From Pestalotiopsis fici W106-1 (taxonomy: Eukaryota > Ascomycota > Sordariomycetes > Amphisphaeriales > Sporocadaceae), in NCBI RefSeq assembly GCF_000516985.1, contig NW_006917091.1:492285-556284 (forward strand): 64,000 nucleotides of DNA, given 5' to 3'. A program made the position numbers and the translations under genes. Positions 36,001 to 46,072 of this stretch are shown in pieces (the first letter of the stretch is position 1; every line of letters begins with the position of its first letter). The notes under the pieces are model-generated. The model worked only from the letters and a program-made list of their open reading frames with translations. It did not search any database and was not told where the DNA came from.

Positions 36001-37042
36001 TAGTCAGAGTGATCCCTCCAAGGATCAGACCAAGCCTAGCCTGTCCGAACCTTCAACATCGACTACCAGTGAAAGTCCAAGCCAAAATAAACCCAATGAC
36101 CATTCACCTCCCGGTTCCAAGATTGATTCGAATGAGTATTCTGGAAAATTGGGCCAGGAGCAAGGAACTAAAGATCCAAGTCAATCTGAGCCAGGACCTA
36201 GTCAACGAGAGTTTTCAGGTGGAAACTTAGCACAACAGGACACTAGCACGGCAGGTCCCGGAAAGGCAGGTCTTGCGGCTGCTTCCTTTGCCGCCGGGGT
36301 AGCACTGGGTGCCGCTGCGTCCGGTTTGCTAGATACAGACAGTGCGCCAGGGTCTCCGCATAATAGCGAGCCCGGCTCGCCGCTTGATTCCGTGCATCAC
36401 ACCTCATTGCCTAGCTCTGCACCATCGTCGGCTGCTGGAGAGGATGCGAACTTGGATGATTTGGACACTGATCGTGAAGATGAGTCGGATGCGGACATAC
36501 ACAATGTCATTGATGAAGACAGCGATGTTGACGACTTCAATCATGAACACGAAATGGAGTCCAATCAAAGCGATTCTTCTGATGATGAACATCACAGCGA
36601 TGCCGACCACGAGACCGGCGACGAAGCTTTTGATGAATCTGATCAAGACACACCAGAGGCTACTGACGATGAAGATGAGAACGATGAGAATGAGTCAAAC
36701 ATGGAGGACAACTCGGAAAATGAGAGTGACGACGGCAATTCTGAGAATGAAGAGCAACAAACAGATTCCGACGGTGACTCTGAAGATAACGGGTCAAGCG
36801 ATGAGGATCAAGCCACCGATATTGAGGATGATGACGAAGACAGCGAAGATGATGAACAAGCTGACGGTACTGACGACGACGAGACTGATGGGGATGATGG
36901 AGATTATGATCAGCAGTCGAGTGACGACGACGAGGGCCAGCAGACGAGTGGTGAGAATTACTCAGATGGCGATGACGGAGATGATTTCCCCTCGGCCGAT
37001 GAGTATGATGATGAGGCCAGCAATTACGACTATAGTGATTAA
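33011..37042 (+). CDS. 1343-residue low-complexity protein: Lys/Ser-rich, His-Gly repeat, acidic tail
   Basis: One long open frame with no family I recognise. In order: a short ordered-looking N-terminus (to about 240, with PWAWLVHEGKPFYIDQ), a basic Lys/Ser/Thr-rich stretch (about 250-720), a His-Gly block at about 734-787 made of HHG/HHE triplet-like repeats, an acidic/Pro-Ser stretch, a Gly-Ala segment at about 1085-1110 (LAAASFAAGVALGAAASGLL) that looks like a glycine zipper or a membrane helix, and an extreme Asp/Glu/Ser tail (about 1144-1343). The His block could bind metal ions; the tail could bind basic proteins; both are inference. From 33080 to 33200 another plus frame (with ITPKILKVLDDIRVVLDSF) also looks coding and helical, so the true 5' exon structure may differ. 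Its stop lies 133 bp from the stop of the convergent gene at 37175. Confidence 0.72.
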   Translation: MSTPGSAEYLSQYLNGPGLGCSHFPKYHAEDSQSSRRYPSRLGFFHFTPPSICISFLDTKRLCDACLNSVIPNGFNYWSNLPVHFFAAVSENAQASSFQAPNPPPGVWPDITASSNVDPKMFQAGAEGFPAHGKQIGGTTPRLVTPAIVLPISQISSAEQPWAWLVHEGKPFYIDQLHMTKAWHLFTYKTLEADHAIASRVGVSYKSLFKEPPVQPVQYAPNIGLLAFETPEKSSSEKLSIEKSSLNKAPKEDLAVVKVPKEKSATRDVLEKKPTGEKPTKKTSTTEKAASRKSSSSGSKLKEVLAANAIDETVPLIANLAAEAAPKKPKRSKQSSVEVSSSAANVDTSVNVDTSHGTLKGDSGVKASPQPATANLPATKTRKPSLKVAQDSSIELPHAPLVSTMGGTTISVGVIGDAGTSMLPQLPEKSKVQAKKRTSSQGIKHTEIDSVTKKEKTKSIKQASTTTTAGSVVSPGIPVQPAFTKNWTRYDPIPFDSPIVNLTLADHQRRADALSDSKAMESHGPLMRLLAKAKKREGSGEVVLQGPGLPPKNDPIMKLLGATKDGKQKDVVANTQFIKSITESAPIKPARKQKIGASTTGDDRASKGTIKPTKTKTKTPGADHEHGTTQEKSRTKAETKTGKAEKTGEKLKKPVAESSPNNSAPKKLPKLKDERSTLLGSAPLRHDHGKVRPPKINLGLSKLQKPEWGHSGISIAHKPPKMPSVKPHFSKITGHHGGHHGGHHGSHHGSHHGAHHGTHYGTHHGAHHGTHHEGHHEGHHEGHPGGGSHASDISAQNSDNEAGEGEGPEDDWSVSDYYENYLSQEQVLDSDENEPGWLSDDDIISQHSGSENPQPDISEPEGPEPNRPQSQHEGSADTPPTGEVPPSDPNAGRPDAGIVGTGSSDPATGDPPAGSDPPGTSAVGDTGATSSGQTAALGETTARGIGGPPVAIDKAFNYPGTPSTAPTPAGQNHPSKPVDDSVAPKEKPTDQFEEAKPSQSDPSKDQTKPSLSEPSTSTTSESPSQNKPNDHSPPGSKIDSNEYSGKLGQEQGTKDPSQSEPGPSQREFSGGNLAQQDTSTAGPGKAGLAAASFAAGVALGAAASGLLDTDSAPGSPHNSEPGSPLDSVHHTSLPSSAPSSAAGEDANLDDLDTDREDESDADIHNVIDEDSDVDDFNHEHEMESNQSDSSDDEHHSDADHETGDEAFDESDQDTPEATDDEDENDENESNMEDNSENESDDGNSENEEQQTDSDGDSEDNGSSDEDQATDIEDDDEDSEDDEQADGTDDDETDGDDGDYDQQSSDDDEGQQTSGENYSDGDDGDDFPSADEYDDEASNYDYSD
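35211..35370 (+). repeat. Short-period minisatellite encoding the His-Gly block
   Basis: About 160 bp of 12-bp-related units (CACCATGGAGGC, CATCATGGAAGC, CATCATGAGGGT and similar) coding for HHGG, HHGS, HHGA, HHGT and HHEG tetrapeptides. In-frame and imperfect, as expected of a slipping repeat under coding constraint. Confidence 0.88.
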
Positions 37043-37174
37043 AGGAAACAGCGGAGAGGTGCAAAAGAGGGTCACATATTTCGGGTTCCTTCCCAATCAT
37101 TTTGCATTTCGGCTGCTTTGCTATCGATATAAATACAGTTTCGATGAGGAGTTTGCATTCGTACTACATGCCAA

Positions 37175-38763
37175 TCATTCCATGATTGAGCGAAATGCGC
37201 TTTGTCCACCTGTGTCGTGGAAGAGTGGAATCCACAATATTGACTTTAAAATATACTGCATCTCGCTCCAAGATTTGATTCCACATGATTTCACATACCT
37301 GCGCAGCAAAGGCTTGAGCCAGCAGTCATCAGTCTCGTCGAATATCATTGTCGATCCAACCATGACGAGCCAGAGCGCAAGAGATGAATCCAATTGCAGT
37401 GAGTCGATGTTGATCAAGCAGTCCTTGAATTCGGCCGCCACCGCGGAATATGATACCCCCAAAACCTGCCACTGAATATAAGTGTTGTATGAAAAGATGA
37501 GAAGGCCGATCCGCAGAATTTCGCTTGCCGAGTTAGGGTCGAAATCCATGGCAAGCAGGCGATAGATTACGGCCGCCATGGTGTCGAGGAAAATCTGAAA
37601 AGGGATCGGTTTCTTTTGTACGGATGCAGAATCCATCATCATGCACAAGTCAGAGATTGCTCGCCACGCGCGAGCCAGTTCATCGGGCTTGTTGCCAGGG
37701 AATGTGGCCGGGGTCTTGAGCGTGATCGCTTCAGAGACGGTCCCCGTGGGACTGCCCATCTCAAGGGGTCCCTCGACTCTGGAGGGGTACGGCGTGAAAG
37801 GCTCACTGGCCGTTATGCTGTCGTAGAACGTGTTCCTCGACCCACCACCCAGAATGATGGCAATGTCGCATCTGCCCCACTGATTAGAGCCCAGTCTCGA
37901 CTAGCAAGTATTTGTAGCATTGTGCATTACCTTATCAATTTGTTCAACGTTATTTCGTCCCAAATTGTACGGTGAGCTCTCATGGCTCCAACTCCTCCGT
38001 GCATGTCAATCAGCTGGCGGAGAGCCTTCATATGACTCATGGCAGTATTCATGTCGCCCATCATATTCGCATCCATAGCGAGACAAAGGACCGTTATTAC
38101 GGTGGTAAGGGGAATGACGTCGCTCTTCTGGGCAATGTTCTCTCGCAATAGGCGAAGAGCCTGCAGCAAATGCGGCAAGTCGGCCTGGTTGTTAGTAGAA
38201 TAGTTGCGAGGCGCCACAGTATGAAAATACCGCCTTGACACGAAAATCGAAGCGTGTAAGAGGGCCGGATCGAATGATAATGTTGGCAGCCAATTATGCT
38301 GCCGTCTCTCCCATTCAATACATCTCCGTAACTCGGAGTTCGATTTCCCCAGGATGGAGCAGACTGTTATTTGCAAGCCAGTGCACTTGGTCAGGGATTA
38401 TTCTTGGAAATTCAAACAGAAGAGACATGTACACTTGGGCGGTAATGCGCCTGTATACTTACATCGTAAAACAATCTCGACCTCTCTAGGCTGCACATCA
38501 TTTGCAAAGTGAATCGTCGACAGGGCAGATCCAAACTTGGGTGGAACTGCGGTCAAGGACGCAATGATAGATCGTGACAAGGTCCCCGCGGGCTCGCGCG
38601 GATCTTCAGCCGCAGTTTGTACTTTGGACTTTCGCTTCCGATTAGGAAACTTCTTTCCCCGGTTCTTGCCCACCATGACATGGCTGCGGATGTTTTTGCG
38701 CGACGCCGCATCTGGCTTTTCTCCGCCAGCCACTGTGATAAATCGAAGCCCCGAGTCTGTCAT
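37175..38763 (-). CDS. Fungal transcription-factor-like protein (tachykinin-family annotation type)
   Basis: Exons (minus) 38763-38463, 38363-37931 and 37871-37175; 476 aa. The N-terminus MTDSGLRFITVAGGEKPDA followed by RSHVMVGKNRGKK and NRKRK is the signature of a common Pezizomycotina family, often labelled tachykinin-family or fungal-specific transcription factor domain protein. It keeps the helical C-terminal region of Zn2Cys6 regulators but has no Zn2Cys6 cluster, and none is seen here. The basic stretch GKNRGKKFPNRKRKSK (about 33-48) may be a nuclear signal. The middle and C-terminal parts are helical, with hydrophobic segments typical of the family (DPALLHASIF, ALRLLRENIA, WRAISDLCMM). 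The donors at 38462 (GTAAGT) and 37930 (GTAATG) are acceptable. A role in transcription is inferred from family only. Confidence 0.78.
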
Positions 38764-40059
38764 TGCGCCCCACGGTACCGTGTCCTGTCACAGTGTGGTC
38801 GTCGTGCAGGAAGATGTCGGCTAACAGATACGTATGAAAGAAGGTTGATCGTGTCCAGTCAGGGATAGGCAAAGCAGAGGAGTGAGAAGCAAAGAAGCAC
38901 GCGGCCGCGCACAATCGCGTTTGTTGAATTATGGCCCTACGGGGGAAGAACCAGCTGTTCTGCAGCTGGTGAGAACCTTGCATACATATGGAGTACCAGA
39001 AAATATCCCCGATGTAGCAGTTTTGTACGGATCAACCAGTCACAAGAATATATACATGCATCTACCCCCCGTCTACCCTGCAGCTACCTGACTGTTCAAC
39101 ACTTTATGGTGGATTTATTCCCCTCTACGTAATAAGCCGGCTCCACTTGAGACCCATGTTCAAGTCCGCGCCTCTCTCCTGCAGGAAGCCTGAGATTGTA
39201 AACCGTTCTCGGTATAGTCTCAAATGGCAACGACTCCACCCTGTGGTGTCATTAATCCGTCCCGAGAGGATCATCGGTTTTCGGTTCAGTCCTACATGAA
39301 CTGGGGTAGGCAATCACTAGCAACCTTGTGTATATAAGTTACGTATATACTTGATGCACATCCCCAATCCAATCGAATGGTACCCGAAAACTCCATACTG
39401 CTGCAGAACTACTCAACGTTTTCGCAAAGGCTTACACCAGTAAAAGTTATGTAGCATTGCTCTTGGTGTAACCCTGTAATGTGCAGTCGATCGAGCCTAC
39501 CTAACAAGGATGCCAACCAGGACATGACGATTTACGATATCCCAGTACATAAGCCTGAACAATCCTACAGATCACACTCGCTAGACGCTTGTCAATAAAA
39601 TTCCATTATTCATTAGCACTATAGTTACTAAAGTCGTGTTTTTCAAGTCTTCCTAACTTGCTTGATTACGAGCAAAAGATTGATATTTCAAACGCAAAGG
39701 AGATGCAATGTGGCTTATGTTGCTTTAGTCGAATCATTGCATGATCAGACAGCGAGTCCGAGACAGATTTCAAGTATATTCGCACGCTTGAAATTGGTCC
39801 TTTGTTCACTCTCAACATCTGGAAGATTAGGGCTGGGAAATATGAAAAGATTTATGTTTGGAAATCATAAAGAATGAGTACAATTCTTTGTCATTTTCTT
39901 TGTCAAGTGGGATCTCACGAGCCTGTTTGCGGATTAACGTAGCTCTCCACAAAACGAATCTGACATCGATTCCACGGATCTATCAGCAACAAGTTTGTGT
40001 CTATTCATTTCTTGTACATTCAATAGAGCGTATGACAACACTCCGCGTACGTACATTTC
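38764..40059. other. Intergenic, nothing recognised
   Basis: 1.3 kb between divergent genes (minus gene starting at 38763, plus gene starting at 40060), so both promoters are expected here. Open frames are short and without motifs. Slightly AT-rich but not RIP-like. Confidence 0.5.
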
Positions 40060-41536
40060 ATGGCGGCACAAGTGTTTGACCTGACAGACCCAGACGAGAC
40101 TGACAAGATACGCAATGAATTAATTGACCATTTCCAAAGAAGAAGACCTCACTGGCGTTTAGTCAGATCTCTTGGCGATGGGGAAAACGCCGTCGCCATC
40201 CTAGTGAGAGAGATAAATCCATACCTGCCCGGCCGTCTAATGGTGGTGAAAAGAGCCAAGGGTGGAGAGGGACCAAAGGCAGATTTGAAGAAAGAGATTG
40301 ACTACCTTACAGTAAGCATTCTTCGCCCTGAGGGGGGAAAAAGGCATTTCTCGTACTAAAACAGGTAGCAACTACGTGGCTGTGAACATATCGTACAGAT
40401 GCTCGCGTCCCGTGATGGTTCTAATCCGCGTAAGATATCGCCCTTCTTGCGGGTTTTGAGCAACAATACGCAAAGATTTGAAACTCCAGCGAGTCTCGCA
40501 TTTTGGAGTCTGGAAGATCCAATTATCGGACTGGAGTATCTTCCAAATGGGACATTGTCGCAACTTATGAATCGCCTGAAAGAGCGTGATCTGCAGCTTC
40601 CCAATCGCGCGCTGTGGTCTTTCTTTTTATGTTGTGAGTTTGCTCCAAGGGCATCAATGGTCGTCATCAGTAGCACAAGTCTGATCCAAATCTAACATGT
40701 ATCCCAAAAACGATAGTGGCAAGGGCATGCGTAGGCCTGTCATATCCTCCCACGCCTTCCACCACACATGGAAGACGCCTCGAAATAATAAGCAACGGGA
40801 CAGCTCTGAATTTGATACATGGCGACCTGCATAGCGATAATATCATGATTGGAAGACAATATGATACGCCGGAGTTTCCCGAACACAGCTTGCTTCCGCC
40901 CATGAAGCTAATTGATCTTGGCGAGGCTTACGAAGCGGGAACGCGTGCAGCCTCGGAAAACATACACAAAGTATCATTGGTAAGTAGATCACTTGCATTG
41001 CAATTAACCATATCATTTCAAGTATTTGAGACAAGTATCATCAATCTGACATCCAAGTTATGCAGAGAATTCTCAGCCTCATAGCAAGGCGTCAAATCCG
41101 CCCTCGCGAAAAGTCCACGTACAAGGATTACGAGACCCTTGCGACAGAGATACTGCCGCACGGGAACGGCAAGATATACCCAAACCTGGACAATGAGCTG
41201 CGCGACTTGGTTGCCCAATGTGTATCTACCGACAGTAAAAAGCGGCCGACTCTGGAAGAATTGCTCACGGCGACGCAGGACGGCGCCAACAAGGGTACAG
41301 ATGCATACAAGCCGCATGATGCCCGAGAAAGCGATTCTGCGATACACGAGTTAATGAAAAAGATATTATATGATGCAAATCCCGAGGAAAGGGACTCAAG
41401 CATACCGAATGCCGGCCTGGGCGAAGGCGGCGATGTAGAGGGCAGAGATTCGCCTGCTGTGGGGAGGAAAAGAATATTCAGCATCGGCAGTTTGTCGGTG
41501 GGATCTTTGCGGATATCAAAACGACGCAAGGCGTAG
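40060..41536 (+). CDS. Protein-kinase-fold protein
   Basis: Exons 40060-40311, 40369-40633, 40717-40979 and 41066-41536; 416 aa. Kinase landmarks: glycine-loop-like SLGDGENAVAIL (37-48), a Lys in VVKR (K64), a Glu at 79 in the next helix (KKEIDYL), the joined QLRGCEHIVQML segment, GLEYLPNGTLSQLM hinge region, catalytic loop HGDLHSDN (207-214) and DLG at 239-241 in place of DFG. HGDLHxDN rather than HRDLKxxN is seen in small-molecule and divergent fungal kinases, so both protein and non-protein substrates are possible. The C-terminal lobe includes CVSTDSKKRPTLEELL, the RPT motif of protein kinases. The tail ends in a basic KRIFSIG...ISKRRKA stretch that might be a nuclear signal. Activity looks possible because Lys, Asp and Asn are kept. 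It lies between the transcription-factor-like gene and the HET gene. Confidence 0.82.
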
Positions 41537-42283
41537 TCATGTTAGGCTTCATTGTTGGTATTCGTTCAGTAATTCCCGTGCCTCGAGTGTCCATTACTTG
41601 TATGTTTTTAGTGAAAATGCAAAATATCATATCACAGATCGTCGAGGATCTTTACTGCGGCAGATGCCAAGATAGGAAACATTATGTGGCCCATCAGTCT
41701 ATCATCCTGGCCGTGGTCACGAGAGATGTCCAAAATATGAAAACAACCGAGTCAAGTGCAAAACCCCTGGTACCCCGCATGGTGGCCCTTTGCATAGCAC
41801 CCTTGGTGACACAACGGGGAGGCTTTAGTAAGTCTATTTGTTCGCACGTCTCTTCTGCAAGTGGATCATCTTGAATCATACTCTTCAATTTCGATAATGA
41901 TTGTGCCGACCCCACCTAGAGTCTATATCACTTCTTAAGCTGCAAAATATTAATCATTCAAATTTGACCAGTAATCTGTATCTAGAAAGCGCATGCAAGG
42001 CATACTAGACTGGCTCTGAGTTGCAGTCAACCTCCCCCAACGAAATACACGTACAATTTGTGGCGCAGCGGGAGTCGGTCAGCACTTTTTCCGAACCTCC
42101 GTGACAAATCTCGGATCCTAGACGAGCTTACGTGAGGAAATCTTTCAGGTCTCTCTCTTTCCATCCATCCTGAGGAAACATCACAAGCTGCCTCCTTGGC
42201 ATGAACATCAATTTCAAGTTAGCCCTGGCCCATCAGTATCTTGCCTTTTTATCAATTAAGCCTTCGATACTCCCGGCAGTGCC
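41537..42283. other. Intergenic, nothing recognised
   Basis: About 750 bp between two genes on the same strand. One 111-codon frame without motifs. Holds the 3' region of the kinase gene and promoter of the HET gene. Confidence 0.5.
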
Positions 42284-44362
42284 ATGGTGGTTAATAACAT
42301 ATATCCTCCCTTGAATCCAGGTCGGTCGGAAATTAGGCTGCTCAGAGTCTTGGCCCGCGAGGCCACGGATGTGCCCAATTTTGACCTTCGCACGGTATCG
42401 CTGGACGACGACGTCCCTACTAGGCCCCCCTTCACCTGCGTTTCGTACGTATGGGGTGAACCAGAGGAAAAAGATATAATTATCAATGGAAGGGACATAA
42501 GAGTCACAATCGGAGGGCTATTGCCAGCGGTAGACAGCGCGCTCCATCACTGCCAAGCCCTCCGCGACTGCAAGCCACCTGATATATGGTTATGGGCCGA
42601 TGCGCTGTGCATAAATCAGCGCGACGAGGCGGAGAAGAACTCTCAGGTTCCGCTCATGTCGCGCATTTTTTCGATGGCAGAGCTCGTTGTGTGCTGCCTC
42701 TGGTATCAAGACGACTTCTTCAGCGAAGGGCTATTTACGGATGCCATTCGATCGATCGATGAACTGATCGCGAGATTGCAGAATGCAGGCCTAGTGAACA
42801 TGCAGGACAGGGATCTTGTAACGCTTTCGCAACCACCCAATACTAATTTCCTTGACTGCGTCAAAGAATCACCTGAGCTGGCCTCAAGACTAAAAGACTT
42901 TGGCGTTTTCTTCTACCTGAATATTCCATACTGGTCCAGGGTTTGGATCCTGCAAGAAGTCACTCTAGCATCGAACGCAATTATGACCTACAAAACACAA
43001 CGCGTTGAGTGGTGGAAGTTGAAAGTCTTGAGCAGATGGCGCAACGAGGCCATACGCGGGCCCAAGCCGGACGGTATCAATCCAAAAATTTGGAGAAGCG
43101 TCGCGACAAGCGGTTTCGATGTCGTGTGGAGCATTATCGAGGTCTTTGCCCTCACCAAATGCAGCGGCACCAAGCCTCCTGCAAACAGGACGCAAGCCAT
43201 TGGCGTGCCTCAGACATTGCAACAAGCGCGGTCAAAAGACGATTTACTGCAAGATTGGCTCACATCTTTCAACTGCGGTAGCAGCCTTAAAGCCACAAAT
43301 CCAAGAGATCATATATACGGCCTCCTCGCGATTGCACCTATTGAAATCCAGGTTGACTACTCTCAGTCTGTTGCGGATGTGTATAGCAGCTACATAAAAG
43401 CATACCTAAGAGATTGGAATTCTAGCTTTCGTGAGGACTTACCACAACTATACTTCCTCCAATACGCCCACTGCAACCCGGATATGATGTCACGACGGAT
43501 CAGTGAGGCCTTCTCGTCCTACCTCATGCCGTCCTGGGCTCCTCACTATCCATTCGTGTCATCATGGGAAAAAACACACGGCCTCAAAAGGCCTCAAGCA
43601 CCATTTGGATATCAGAGCTCGTCGTGCAAGGGCGTCTTTGCGAACGACACCACACCAGCAATGGTGCTGAATGATGATAGCGGCAATCGCCTGCTTGTAT
43701 CCGCCATCGTTCTAGATGGGTTTTCTGAAAAATCTCTTTCATTTTCACTGCGCAAAAATACCGATATTCTTGACGTTGCAAGAGGCATGAAGTCACTCAA
43801 CAAGGACGTGCCGATAGTCGATGTTCTTGTGAAGACAATAATGTGGGAACGTCTACTTATGGAGACGGAACATGATAAGAGGAGTTCGCTGCTAGACGAT
43901 TGGGAGTGCTCATGCGCAGAGTACCTTCGGAAAAAGGTGAGAACCAGAATTGCTCATGCAGGGACAAGAGAGCAAGAGATTGCCGCTCTTGGCCTGGATT
44001 TTTACAAGAGCTGCGTTCCACTCCATACTTTGGATCAGGTCTCTCTATTGCGTCCGGACCCAAGAGAGATACCAGTAGACGAATTCATGCACACCCTGAA
44101 ATGGAATCTACAATTCAACCAATCTTGTTCCAATCTCATTCTTACCGAGTCCGGGAGATTATGTATTACGGGCCCTTTCCAAGTCAAGCCAGGAGATTTG
44201 CTATGCATTCTTGATGGAGGGAGCATGCCTTCAATACTGCGACCCAGTGGATCTTTCTATAAACACATTTGCCAGACATTTGTTCTAGGTCTCGAGAATG
44301 GTCAGGCCAGAGGAATCTTGGAAAGGGGGGAAGCGAAAGTGCAGGAATTTGAGCTGATATAA
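42284..44362 (+). CDS. HET-domain (heterokaryon incompatibility) protein
   Basis: Single-exon gene, 692 aa. HET domain signatures: FTCVSYVWG (50-58) and WLWADALCINQRD (102-114), with the expected helix MSRIFSMAELVVCCL shortly after. HET domains are TIR-related and trigger cell death when non-self is sensed in filamentous ascomycetes. The rest is the usual poorly conserved C-terminal region, with a DPRDHIYGLLAI-like segment (NPRDHIYGLLAI here) and a late GPFQVKPGDLLCIL motif. These show a full-length member of the common 600-800 residue class. No NACHT, WD40 or ankyrin partner domain is fused. The start chosen is the first Met, 14 nt after an in-frame-neutral leader and just upstream of the conserved IRLLRVL segment. 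Its presence with an NLR-like gene 16 kb away supports an incompatibility-type neighbourhood. Confidence 0.93.
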   Translation: MVVNNIYPPLNPGRSEIRLLRVLAREATDVPNFDLRTVSLDDDVPTRPPFTCVSYVWGEPEEKDIIINGRDIRVTIGGLLPAVDSALHHCQALRDCKPPDIWLWADALCINQRDEAEKNSQVPLMSRIFSMAELVVCCLWYQDDFFSEGLFTDAIRSIDELIARLQNAGLVNMQDRDLVTLSQPPNTNFLDCVKESPELASRLKDFGVFFYLNIPYWSRVWILQEVTLASNAIMTYKTQRVEWWKLKVLSRWRNEAIRGPKPDGINPKIWRSVATSGFDVVWSIIEVFALTKCSGTKPPANRTQAIGVPQTLQQARSKDDLLQDWLTSFNCGSSLKATNPRDHIYGLLAIAPIEIQVDYSQSVADVYSSYIKAYLRDWNSSFREDLPQLYFLQYAHCNPDMMSRRISEAFSSYLMPSWAPHYPFVSSWEKTHGLKRPQAPFGYQSSSCKGVFANDTTPAMVLNDDSGNRLLVSAIVLDGFSEKSLSFSLRKNTDILDVARGMKSLNKDVPIVDVLVKTIMWERLLMETEHDKRSSLLDDWECSCAEYLRKKVRTRIAHAGTREQEIAALGLDFYKSCVPLHTLDQVSLLRPDPREIPVDEFMHTLKWNLQFNQSCSNLILTESGRLCITGPFQVKPGDLLCILDGGSMPSILRPSGSFYKHICQTFVLGLENGQARGILERGEAKVQEFELI

Positions 44363-44754
44363 TTCGAGTCAATGATTTTGTTGGCACGTCGACCTGGAGG
44401 AGCTTTCTAATACGGAGCAAGAACATGATCTCTTTTCGTGTTGAAATGAGGGCACTTGTTTTCATTGTGGCTCTTTGCAAATAGCATTAGTCTAGATATT
44501 GTTCTGCGGGACATTCATAGTTTTCATGGAAGCGAGGTCATGACGAGCAGCGTAAAAAGAACAATAATGTAATGAATCGAATAAATGATCTTTGAAAGAA
44601 TAACAGTCCTGAAAGCAATTCATCTATTGACCATACAAATCAGTCCGAGTGTCTTCAAGGACTTGCGAAATCCATCTCGTCCTTGTCGCTGGATATTCTG
44701 CATCCTATAATCAGTCCTGTAGACCTTATCCGCTTTTCAAATCCATTCTGATAA
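44363..44754. other. Convergent 3' intergenic region
   Basis: Between the stops of the HET gene (plus) and the adhesin gene (minus). Nothing beyond expected 3' untranslated sequence. Confidence 0.55.
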
Positions 44755-46072
44755 TTATTTATCATTAACATCAGGTAAATCATACTCCGAGCCCCACGAG
44801 GCAAATGGCGGGGCAGTGACACCGTCGCAAGAGTACTGCACAATATATGGGCTGTTCTCAGTGTCCGACGTCAGGAATACGGTACCGTCTGGCGCAGTCA
44901 CACTAATTTGAAACTCGGCAGGATATGCGCCCTGGCCAAACATGATGCGAAGGGGCAGGTACTGGCCCTCGACCAAGTCAATAGACGTGCTACCGCTGCC
45001 CGGATTGTAAATTGGCACGACCAGGTCCGCATTCGCGCGGGTCCAGCCAGAGTAAGCCTTGGGGCCCAACCACAAAAAGAAAATATCGTCGACTCGGGAA
45101 GCATTAAATGTATAGATGCCCGAGAGAACCGCAAACAGGTAGCCCTTGTGGTTGAGGGCAAAAAAGTCGCTGTAAAAGGTTCGGCTGCTACCATAGACAC
45201 TGAGTTCCGTTCCACCGGGCACACTTATGCCACCAATGGTGGAGGTTATACCCCAGACGCCTGGAGTGCGGGACTTGTATATCTCTGGTATAAAGCTGCT
45301 AAAAGTAGGGTCTCGGTTTTCTCCCGCATCGCTGTGGTATTCGGCCCAAAGCAAGCCCTGGTTGTCGCACGAGGTAGGGGTTGGGCAGACAATCTCTGTG
45401 GAAGTGGACGTCACTGCGATCGTGGTTGTAGGCGTAGTAGTGACCAGTATAGCAGTGGAGGCTAACCGGGTGACGGTCGGGGTGACAGTGCGTGTCTGGG
45501 TAATAGTCGTGCTGGGTGTGGGAATGTTCAAGCAGCTACAGGCCAAGGAAACCTGTGCGCTACCGAAAATGGCAACAGCAGCAGGTATGCTGACTTGAGC
45601 GCTCGCTTGGACACTGGCTTGCACACTAACTTGAGAAGCTGACCTGGTTGTACTTGCAGACCTGCTGCTAGGGGAAATGGCAGACAGCTGGCGCTTGTCG
45701 ATTGCATTGAGCGCGCATGTGGTAGTCGTCTCGGATCTATGTTCTTGTTAGTTATGAACTCTCGAGGGTATCACAAGTCAACACATACACAGTATCGGTG
45801 ACTGTTACAGCTCGGGCGGTACTAGTGTCTGTGCCTGTTGTGGTCGTCCTGGTGGTGGTTGTAAAGATGGTGGACGTTGCGGTAGTAGTGCTGGTAATTG
45901 TTGGAATGTTCAAATATGACGAGCAAAATGCAGTCTCCGAGGTGAGTGCCGCAAGGACTTGGATTACAACAGTGACGACGAGGCATTCCACATCGCCCAC
46001 AATATCAATAGGGGTGGCATTAATGGCAGCGCCTGACAAGGCGACAAGGGCAAGAGAGATTTTGAACTGCAT
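44755..46072 (-). CDS. Secreted GLEYA-type adhesin-like protein
   Basis: Exons (minus) 46072-45789 and 45736-44755, 52-nt intron with GTATGT donor; 421 aa. It starts with a signal peptide (MQFKISLALVALSGAAINATP). A Thr/Ser-rich stalk follows, likely O-glycosylated, interrupted by a dibasic AIDKR site (possible Kex2 cut). From about residue 225 a compact domain follows with QGLLWAEYHS, GYLFAVLSGIYTF, DDIFFLWLGPKAYSGW, EGQYLPLRIMFGQG and EFQISVTAPDG. This is the fold pattern of the GLEYA/PA14-like lectin domain of fungal adhesins, which bind surface glycans through a metal-dependent DD-type site (RVDD is seen). No GPI anchor signal is visible at the C-terminus, so it is probably secreted or wall-trapped. 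The two Thr-rich blocks each begin with a Cys-LNIPT motif, showing internal duplication. Confidence 0.85.

Noticed and set aside
36342..37475. 377-codon plus-strand frame and the 146-codon minus frame at 36660
   Set aside because: Out-of-frame readings of the Asp/Glu-coding tail (GAT/GAC/GAG runs stay open in other frames as Met/Arg/Thr- or His/Ser-rich chains).
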